DNA of 6,242 nt. Origin: Deltaproteobacteria bacterium UBA796 (GTDB lineage: Bacteria; Myxococcota_A; UBA796). Positions 1 to 4,678 of the stretch are shown here, in pieces. The notes below the pieces were generated by a model. It saw nothing but the letters and a program-made list of their open reading frames with translations, did not search any database and was not told the origin of the DNA. Location of the stretch: NCBI GenBank assembly GCA_002296975.1, contig DBIS01000197.1, positions 579 to 6,820 on the forward strand. The letters run 5' to 3'. Positions within the stretch are counted from its first letter, which is position 1; every line of letters starts with the position of its first letter. Made by a program: the position numbers and the translations under genes.

Positions 1-2
1 GG

Positions 3-1079
3 GCCCGTCGAGCCGAGTTCACGGCTGAATGGAACACATTTAGTTTTGAAGTCCAGTGGGCAACCCTCGCAGCTTTGGAACTGGATGCTCGAATCATGTC
101 TGGGTACATGCCCCATCCGGAAATCATCTCGCGAATGAATGAGTACGCCCGCGTCGAGCAGCACAATCGCGCGGCTGAAGATGGCTCGCAGCCGGGCTTG
201 ATCACCTTGTGGCAAGAACTCGAGGGGATGGCGACCACTGCGGAAATCCGAATCGACACCCAGAAGTCCAGGTACGACTTCTACGTTCAGCAGGCCGGGA
301 CGTCCTTTTGGGGCGGTGCCGAGACCTTGCATTCCGAGTGGCTTGGCAACGCGGAGCTCCCGGATTTGTCGCTGTACAGCAATGCCCAGCGGTGCATTGA
401 GCGCATCCGTTCCAAGGTGAGCCAGGCGGACCCGAGCACAATCGATGGAGTGGAAAGAACACTCTCGTCCACAGAGAATCATGTGAACCGGTGGGTCGAG
501 GCGATGAACAGCTACATCGCCAACCGGGAGGACAGCGGAGATCGGGCAGTTGAGCACTTGACCTGGACCCGAGACGGCGCGTTCACTGCGCTGGCAGTGT
601 TGGGGGGCGCGGGGATCACCGCCGCCGTTAGTGCCGAGGCTGCTGGCGCCAAACTAGCGATCGGCCTGGGCATGGCTGTGGGCACCAGCGCCACCAAAGG
701 GGTGATTGTTCAAGGAGCAGAGATTCAAGCGGGCTTGAGATCAGAGTGGGATCTGGCAGCCATCGCCCGCTCAGCTGTCATCAGTGGCGTCGCTTCCTTC
801 TTGGCATCACGTGTGGGGGCAATGTGTTTTGGAAGACTGGTTGAAAAGGTTGGTGTGGCGGCCACAGCAAGGTTTGGTGAACAAGCTGGAATCGGAATTG
901 AAAATACCGTGAAGTCGATTTTAACAGGGCCCTTGAAGCCATCGTTCACTGCATTCTTGGAATACTGCGGTGGGCAAGAAGGCATGACGCCTGAAGAATT
1001 TGCTGAACAGTGGATGACCCGCAGTGGTGGCCAGACCTTGGCACATCTTGCAATGTCTGTCGGCGGGCTTCATGAATGA
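3..1079 (+). CDS. 5'-truncated large protein, C-terminal part with Gly/Ala-rich hydrophobic segment; effector-like, family not recognised
   Basis: The reading frame is open from base 3 to the TGA at 1077-1079 (358 visible residues). It contains no convincing start: the TTG at 75 has no ribosome binding site and coding-like residues continue upstream of it (AEFTAEWNTFSFEVQW). The gene therefore almost certainly begins outside the window. Visible residues 1 to about 185 are hydrophilic and probably helical, with many Glu, Arg and Trp. Residues about 194-237 form a Gly/Ala/Val-rich hydrophobic stretch (ALAVLGGAGITAAV and following). A second amphipathic Ala/Gly-rich region follows at about 250-300, then a short acidic tail ending in GGLHE. 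Large secreted or injected effectors and pre-toxin regions in deltaproteobacteria often have such a hydrophobic Gly/Ala segment near the C-terminus. That resemblance is a layout match only; no catalytic motif is visible. An ordinary membrane-associated protein is equally possible. The frame itself is secure. Confidence 0.8.
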   Translation, partial: ARRAEFTAEWNTFSFEVQWATLAALELDARIMSGYMPHPEIISRMNEYARVEQHNRAAEDGSQPGLITLWQELEGMATTAEIRIDTQKSRYDFYVQQAGTSFWGGAETLHSEWLGNAELPDLSLYSNAQRCIERIRSKVSQADPSTIDGVERTLSSTENHVNRWVEAMNSYIANREDSGDRAVEHLTWTRDGAFTALAVLGGAGITAAVSAEAAGAKLAIGLGMAVGTSATKGVIVQGAEIQAGLRSEWDLAAIARSAVISGVASFLASRVGAMCFGRLVEKVGVAATARFGEQAGIGIENTVKSILTGPLKPSFTAFLEYCGGQEGMTPEEFAEQWMTRSGGQTLAHLAMSVGGLHE

Positions 1080-1091
1080 CCAATCCTCCAC

Positions 1092-1105
1092 GCCAAACAC
1101 TTGGC
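1092..1105 (+). other. Small hairpin after the first gene
   Basis: GCCAA (1092-1096) and TTGGC (1101-1105) form a perfect 5-bp stem around the loop ACAC, 13 bases past the stop codon at 1079. No run of T follows (the next bases are CTGATCTT), so it is a poor intrinsic terminator. It may slow transcript decay or mean nothing. Confidence 0.25.
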
Positions 1106-1157
1106 CTGATCTTCGGTGGGCATGAGCGTTGAGCTTTTGTATGGTGTCTGCTGACTC

Positions 1158-1162
1158 GGGGA
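1158..1162 (+). promoter_or_regulatory. Ribosome binding site deciding the start of the arrestin-like gene
   Basis: GGGGA at 1158-1162 lies 7 bases before the ATG at 1170. The in-frame GTG codons at 1164 and 1167 would leave only 1 and 4 bases, too close for normal initiation. ATG 1170 is therefore preferred over the longer reading. Confidence 0.55.
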
Positions 1163-1169
1163 TGTGGTG

Positions 1170-2207
1170 ATGTCACAGTGTGAGGTCTCCATTGAGTTTG
1201 CTCAGCCGAACCGCCGATACCGAGGTGGCGAGACCATCTCTGGCTCGGTGCATGTGGTCGCCAAACAAGCGCTGACCTATGACTCCATCACACTGACAGG
1301 TTTCTGGCGCTGCCACGGGTATGGGCTTCCCGTTACCAAAGAGTTCCACGGTGCTCGGATCGATGCCGTCGGCCACCTTGTGGCGGATGAGCGTCGCAGC
1401 TTCCCTTTCTCCTTTGTGGCCCCCTCTGAGCCGGTGACCTACCACGGCTCGGACCTCAATTTTGACCATTATGTGCGGGTCGAGGTCGATTTTCCAAAGG
1501 GCAAAATTCAAGAATGTACCGAGCAATACAAGCTGGGTCCGGGCGTGATGCCCATGCGTTTGGGTTGGGGCCGTAACGGCCCCGGTCGTGTCGACTCTGA
1601 CATGGGGTCCAAACAAGGACTGGCTTTCAATCTCGTCATGTTGTTCGTTTGTGCCACAAGTTTCTTGATTGCCCCGATTTTTGGCTACTTCTTTTCCGGC
1701 ATATTGGTGTTGACCTGGGTCCATAGGCTCCTGTTTAGAAGTCAGTTAAGAACGGTCGTTATCACCACCCCGAGCACTGTGATGGGGGCGGGTGAGGACT
1801 ACACTGTGACGGTGAGTTGTACACCGAGAATGAGCCTCTCACTCAAGGGCATTCGGGTGAAGCTCAGGTGTGTGGAAGAATCGACTAACATCGAGGTAAG
1901 TGGCGACGGGGTGGGTGGGATTACCGGAATTAGTCAAGAGATCTATGGCAACCACAATATGTTCAGCCAGGGTGTGGTCATAAAGGCGGGTCAGGGCTTC
2001 ACGACCGAGATTAGCGGCACGATTCCACAGACTGAGGCTTACAGCTTCGCCACGGCGTACGGTGATGTCTGGGAGGAAAAGGTTTGTGGAGTAAGCTGGG
2101 AGATCCAAGTGTCTATTTCTACGCGCCTTTTTGCCGCTTGGACGGGCAGGATACCCATTCAGGTGGTGCCGCCTGAGTTTATCGAGCGTTCCAGTGGGGA
2201 AGGATGA
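1170..2207 (+). CDS. Arrestin-like two-domain membrane protein
   Basis: This is a 345-residue protein from ATG 1170. Residues 1-125 read as an arrestin/Spo0M/Vps26-like beta-sandwich: VSIEFAQPNRRYRGGETISGSV, then alternating strands with a TLTGFWRCHGYG strand and the SFPFSFVAPSEP segment typical of arrestin N-domains. Residues about 151-187 are strongly hydrophobic (from LAFNLVMLFVCATSFLIAPI to LVLTWVHRLLF), long enough for a re-entrant pair or two short membrane helices, with basic HRLLFRSQLR after them. Residues 196-335 form a second sandwich with arrestin-C features (LSLKGIRVKLRCVEES, later VVIKAGQG..FTTEISGTIPQTEAYSF and VSWEIQVSIS). Arrestin folds generally act as adaptors for cargo or signalling, and bacterial members are mostly uncharacterised, so the role here is unknown. 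If the hydrophobic part is a hairpin, both sandwiches face the same side of the membrane. The gene starts about 90 bases after the upstream one and may be cotranscribed with it. The frame is secure; the family call rests on pattern reading. Confidence 0.8.
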   Translation: MSQCEVSIEFAQPNRRYRGGETISGSVHVVAKQALTYDSITLTGFWRCHGYGLPVTKEFHGARIDAVGHLVADERRSFPFSFVAPSEPVTYHGSDLNFDHYVRVEVDFPKGKIQECTEQYKLGPGVMPMRLGWGRNGPGRVDSDMGSKQGLAFNLVMLFVCATSFLIAPIFGYFFSGILVLTWVHRLLFRSQLRTVVITTPSTVMGAGEDYTVTVSCTPRMSLSLKGIRVKLRCVEESTNIEVSGDGVGGITGISQEIYGNHNMFSQGVVIKAGQGFTTEISGTIPQTEAYSFATAYGDVWEEKVCGVSWEIQVSISTRLFAAWTGRIPIQVVPPEFIERSSGEG

Positions 2208-2287
2208 AGGCAACGGAGACCAAAACGATATGGCCTTTGGCTTAGAAGAACGCGGTCTTTTCCAGGCGAACAGCTTACTTTTGATGA

Positions 2288-2323
2288 AGCCGAAAATCCC
2301 CTCGAAAGGATCGAGGGTCGGCT
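2288..2323. other. Strong bulged hairpin in the spacer before the zinc-ribbon gene
   Basis: An inner stem of 7 bp, CCCTCGA (2299-2305) with TCGAGGG (2311-2317), closes the loop AAGGA. An outer stem of 6 bp, AGCCGA (2288-2293) with TCGGCT (2318-2323), stacks directly below it on the 3' side. A one-sided bulge of five bases (AAATC, 2294-2298) interrupts the 5' side. That gives 13 paired positions with no mismatch, between a stop at 2207 and a start at 2357. No T tract follows on the + strand. On the minus strand the inner stem is followed by GATTTT, but no minus-strand gene ends here. It could be an attenuator-like element, a transcript-stabilising structure, a bidirectional terminator or a protein binding site. 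Confidence 0.5.
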
Positions 2324-2356
2324 GTCACCGAAGAGTGGTGTGGTAGCGTCCGCCCC

Positions 2357-3352
2357 ATGAGCACTGCTGCGCCCATCACCGAAGGCTTTGCCCACCCAAA
2401 CCCCGAGGTGCGGCTTGTGGCGCTGGCCAAGGCGCCCCCGCACCCGGAGGCACATGTGGCCTTCGGTCTCGCTTTGCTCTATGGCCACCTGTGGACAGGG
2501 CCGGGGCCCGAGGGCTGCGACATGACCGAGCGGCTCATCTTCTTTCTCACCCGGGTCCACTTTCCGCGGAACCGCTGGGGGGTGCACTTCCTTCGGTACC
2601 TGTCCGAGGACTCTGTGCACGGCCACCACGCTGCAGATCTTTGGCAAGCCAGCGCCTATGTCACCGTACAAGATGACGGGTACGACTGGAGCCTCAACGT
2701 GGGCGAGTGGCGCCGCTTGGTGCACCGCGTCGGCCACTGGATCGGCGTGCAGCCAGATGAGGTGCTCTTCGCCGGCGCCTTTGGCCAGGGCTCATCCCAA
2801 GCCTTCGGGATGCTCCCACCGGTGGACTTCGTCCACAGGTGGTGGCGGGGAGTGAGGGCAAACCGCCCCTACCGAATGGCGGTGGTCGCGGAGTGGCTTG
2901 GCAACGATGGCCACGGCGACGAGGCGCGCCGGCGCTGCCTTGCCCACGTGCCACCCCGGTGGACCTGGTGGGTGTCCTGGGCATGGCGAGTGGGCGCATC
3001 CCTCACCTTGCACAAGTGGCGCCCAACACCAGAGAAGCGGGCCACCTGGGGCCAGCACCGACGGTGGCCAATTCCCCACCTGGATGGCACAGCCGCAGTC
3101 TGTTGCGCGGGCTGTGCCGAGCCCGTGCGGGAGTTGACGGGGCCCTGCCACCTGTGTGGGCACCCGGTCGAGGAAGAGTCTGTCGCCATCCACGTGGTCA
3201 AGCTCGTGGTGCGAGACCGATACTGCCCACGTTGTGTGGTGGACTTGGGGAGCGAGTGGGCACCGCGCACCTGCCCCTGCTGCGGCCTGGACCTCGAGTC
3301 TCACCCACCCCAAGTGGATGGGCTGAGCCAGGAAGCCTTCGACCAGGCGTGA
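2357..3352 (+). CDS. Trp/His-rich protein with C-terminal double zinc ribbon (four CxxC)
   Basis: This is a 331-residue protein from ATG 2357, with no good ribosome binding site in front. The N-terminus (HPNPEVRLVALAKAPPHPEAHVAFGLALL, residues about 13-41) looks like the start of HEAT-type helical repeats. The middle is very rich in tryptophan (18 in the whole protein) and histidine, with a striking RWTWWVSWAWRV stretch at 201-212. The C-terminus carries four CxxC knuckles: C250/C253, C264/C267, C290/C293 and C306/C309. Their spacing fits two zinc ribbons, and CHLCGHP and CPCCGLDLES have the knuckle-turn look of such domains. Zinc ribbons bind nucleic acid or protein, but no catalytic motif is visible and the function is unknown. 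Sampled lines have about 72-77% G+C, far above the neighbouring genes, suggesting a different origin or stronger codon bias. The conserved Cys pairing supports this frame over the overlapping open frames on both strands. Confidence 0.8.
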   Translation: MSTAAPITEGFAHPNPEVRLVALAKAPPHPEAHVAFGLALLYGHLWTGPGPEGCDMTERLIFFLTRVHFPRNRWGVHFLRYLSEDSVHGHHAADLWQASAYVTVQDDGYDWSLNVGEWRRLVHRVGHWIGVQPDEVLFAGAFGQGSSQAFGMLPPVDFVHRWWRGVRANRPYRMAVVAEWLGNDGHGDEARRRCLAHVPPRWTWWVSWAWRVGASLTLHKWRPTPEKRATWGQHRRWPIPHLDGTAAVCCAGCAEPVRELTGPCHLCGHPVEEESVAIHVVKLVVRDRYCPRCVVDLGSEWAPRTCPCCGLDLESHPPQVDGLSQEAFDQA

Positions 3353-3486
3353 CGCCCCGGCGGCTTCAGGCGTTCAACGTCCAGAAGATCGCCACGAAGC
3401 AGGCCGACACCGCTAGCGCAAAGGCGACCAAGGCGTACACAGAGGCGTAGGCGGACTGGCTGCGCGCCAAGCGGTAGAGCAGTCGC

Positions 3487-3788
3487 TCACCGGGCCACAG
3501 GCGTGTGGTCATCACCTACTGACCCGCCGGATTGAGGGCGTCGCTGGGATTTTTCGTCTTGCCCACTGCCTTGTACATGTTCTTGCCCTATTTTTTTGTG
3601 ATTAACAAAGTCAGCTGGCTTGGGTGTTCTGTTTATGTCGAATGCTCTGAACCCGATGGGTCCGTTCTTTTGGGTGTCGAGAAGATAGACAATGGCTTGC
3701 GGTGACTTCAATGGAGGAGGATGCGAGGTATCTACAAATATCCCCGCTCTCTTTGCCCAGGTGGGCACGGCTCAGCCAGCGGTCCCCA
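3487..3788 (-). pseudogene. Frameshifted orphan C-terminal cassette sharing its first codons with the gene at 4679-6242
   Basis: Reading the minus strand from 3788, the frame gives GDRWLSRAHLGKESG, matching the start of the long minus-strand gene at the right edge. A run of four C's on the + strand (3742-3745), where the other copy has three (6197-6199), shifts the frame. Dropping one base restores IFVDTS and continues open to the TGA at 3487-3489. The corrected product is about 100 residues. After the shared part it reads SPQAIVYLLDTQKNGPIGFRAFDINRTPKPADFVNHKKIG and ends in a polar, low-complexity tail. It has no start codon of its own: an in-frame TGA lies five codons before GDRW. The shared head with an unrelated tail resembles an orphan C-terminal toxin cassette. 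The tail was not assigned to a family. It could instead be the remnant of an ordinary gene duplication. Confidence 0.5.
3731..3788 (+). repeat. Direct repeat, left copy
   Basis: This copy matches 6186-6242 at 53 of 58 aligned positions, with one single-base indel and four substitutions. The last 28 bases (3761-3788, GTGGGCACGGCTCAGCCAGC and on) match exactly. All differences lie in the first half, which is the 3' side when read as coding on the minus strand. Similarity stops abruptly below 3731. The right copy is cut by the window edge, so the true repeat may be longer. Confidence 0.9.
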
Positions 3789-3798
3789 CGGTTGAGCG

Positions 3799-3819
3799 GT
3801 CACCAGTGACAGGAGTCAC
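3799..3819. promoter_or_regulatory. Possible operator: three alternating GTCAC/GTGAC half-sites
   Basis: GTCAC (3799-3803), GTGAC (3806-3810) and GTCAC (3815-3819) lie 34-54 bases before the phosphatase ATG at 3853. Neighbouring half-sites are inverted relative to each other, with gaps of 2 and 4 bases, as in dimer-binding operators or small stem-loops. They also sit between the phosphatase gene and the divergent decayed fragment. No clear -35/-10 pair was found beside them. No binding protein is implied by the sequence. Confidence 0.3.
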
Positions 3820-3852
3820 GACCACAGCGATGAACAAACTCCCCACAGAAAC

Positions 3853-4614
3853 ATGTCCAGCATCGCTCCAGAGCAATACAATACGCCTCCGAGTTCCTTT
3901 CGGAGAGCACTAATGTTCCTGCCAGTCGCCCTAGCTATATTGTCCCAAGCCAACGCCCAAGCGCTCGACCCCACCCTTGCCTACACAGCTTGGGGAACCT
4001 TCGCTGTTGGTGCTGGGCTCACGCTTGTCTACGAACCCGAAAGCCCAAACTTCCCAAGCGCCACCGCACCCGCCTTTGACACCAAGATACGCTCGCATTT
4101 CGCCCGCGACGAACCTGTGGGCGAGTTTGAGTCTTTCGCATCTTTCGCCATCTTCCCATGGATGGCGGCACCATTTGCGCTTCAAATGCTCAACGGCGAC
4201 AACACAACAGCGCTTATCAACACACTAAACTCCTACCTCTTAACGGTCGGACTGACTCAGGTAGTGAAGAAGAGCGTCGCCCGAGAGCGCCCGGACGGGA
4301 GCGACCACCAGAGCTTCTTCTCTGGCCACTCGGCAAGCGCCTTTGTTGCGGGCGCAGGCGTGGTTTCAGCCCTACAAGATGCAGAGGCAAACCCTTGGCT
4401 CACACACACCGTCTGGGTGATATCGGGCGCCCTCGCCGCCTCTCGCATTGTAGACGACAAGCACTTCACCTCAGACGTCATCACAGGCGCCGCAGTCGGT
4501 GCCGCAGTCGGCCTCTACTACCAGCGCCACGGAATGACAGACTCCACAACAGCACTTCACATCTCCTCATCAGAACAGGTGCCGCTGGCCATCTCCATCT
4601 CGGGGGATCTGTGA
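3853..4614 (+). CDS. PAP2-family phosphatase, exported or membrane-bound
   Basis: This is a 253-residue type-2 phosphatidic acid phosphatase-like protein. All three PAP2 signatures are present: K139-x6-R146-P147 (KKSVARERP), S157-G158-H159 (in FFSGHSAS, with Phe replacing the usual Pro), and S197-R198-x5-H204-x3-D208. In the family H159 and H204 are the nucleophile-related catalytic histidines, acting on lipid phosphates or pyrophosphates such as phosphatidic acid, undecaprenyl pyrophosphate or lipid A phosphate, on the outer face of the inner membrane. The substrate here is not determinable. The N-terminus FRRALMFLPVALAILSQANAQA looks like a signal peptide with an ANA/AQA cleavage site. Hydrophobic stretches follow at about 41-60, 95-113, 125-138, 162-173, 186-196 and 210-222. 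The start is uncertain: ATG 3853 keeps the Arg-Arg n-region but lacks a ribosome binding site, while ATG 3913 has GGAGAG 5 bases ahead but no positive charge. The gene is C-rich on its coding strand, unlike its neighbours. Confidence 0.92.
   Translation: MSSIAPEQYNTPPSSFRRALMFLPVALAILSQANAQALDPTLAYTAWGTFAVGAGLTLVYEPESPNFPSATAPAFDTKIRSHFARDEPVGEFESFASFAIFPWMAAPFALQMLNGDNTTALINTLNSYLLTVGLTQVVKKSVARERPDGSDHQSFFSGHSASAFVAGAGVVSALQDAEANPWLTHTVWVISGALAASRIVDDKHFTSDVITGAAVGAAVGLYYQRHGMTDSTTALHISSSEQVPLAISISGDL
3902..3907 (+). promoter_or_regulatory. Shine-Dalgarno-like GGAGAG before the alternative phosphatase start
   Basis: GGAGAG ends 5 bases before the in-frame ATG at 3913, giving a 233-residue product beginning MFLPVALAIL. 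The same bases encode Arg-Arg of the longer product, so the match may be coincidental. It is recorded because it bears on which start is used. Confidence 0.35.
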
Positions 4615-4654
4615 TTTTTAGCTTGCCTGTGGCAGCCGCGGCTACCCCGCCAAT

Positions 4655-4676
4655 GCCTAAATTTTCAGGCTTTATT
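4655..4676. terminator. Weak hairpin with T-rich tail between convergent genes
   Basis: GCCT (4655-4658) pairs with AGGC (4667-4670) around AAATTTTC and is followed by TTTATT (4671-4676). It sits 40 bases after the phosphatase stop and 2 bases beyond the last base of the convergent minus-strand gene. The position suits a terminator, but the stem is only 4 bp and so weak. A nearby palindrome, AGCCGCGGCT (4634-4643), may contribute. Confidence 0.3.
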
Positions 4677-4678
4677 GC

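Larger units (their letters stand above)
3353..3852. other. 500-base stretch without an intact gene, containing decayed coding fragments
   Basis: No intact gene is credible here. From 3361 one + frame reads QAFNVQKIATKQADTASAKATKAYTEA, then a TAG stop at 3448-3450, then ADWLRAKR and a second TAG. This could be a decayed lysine/alanine-rich helical tail or chance. From 3487 to 3788 the minus strand carries a frameshifted fragment described separately. From 3789 to 3852 lies the short upstream region of the phosphatase gene with GTCAC-type half-sites. No RNA gene or transposon end was recognised. Confidence 0.5.

Noticed and set aside
75..77. TTG as the start of the first gene
   Set aside because: There is no ribosome binding site, and the same frame is open and coding-like back to base 3.
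1129..1157. Possible promoter before the arrestin-like gene (TTGAGC at 1129)
   Set aside because: No acceptable -10 hexamer lies 16-18 bases downstream.
1173..1724. 183-residue open frame on the minus strand
   Set aside because: It lies wholly antisense to the arrestin-like gene, whose beta-strand pattern and membrane segment are coherent. The antisense product is low-quality in composition.
2159..2737. 192-residue open frame on the minus strand
   Set aside because: It overlaps the ends of two well-supported + strand genes and the hairpin spacer. It has no recognisable motif and is typical of open antisense frames in G+C-rich DNA.
2839..3450. 203-residue + frame overlapping the zinc-ribbon gene
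   Set aside because: The Pro/Gly/Arg-rich product is a shadow of the G+C-rich gene. Only the part after 3352 was considered further, as a possible decayed fragment.
3692..3913. Short 73-codon + frame before the phosphatase
   Set aside because: It runs antisense through the conserved repeat, whose minus-strand reading is shared with the long gene. It overlaps the phosphatase start and has no motif.
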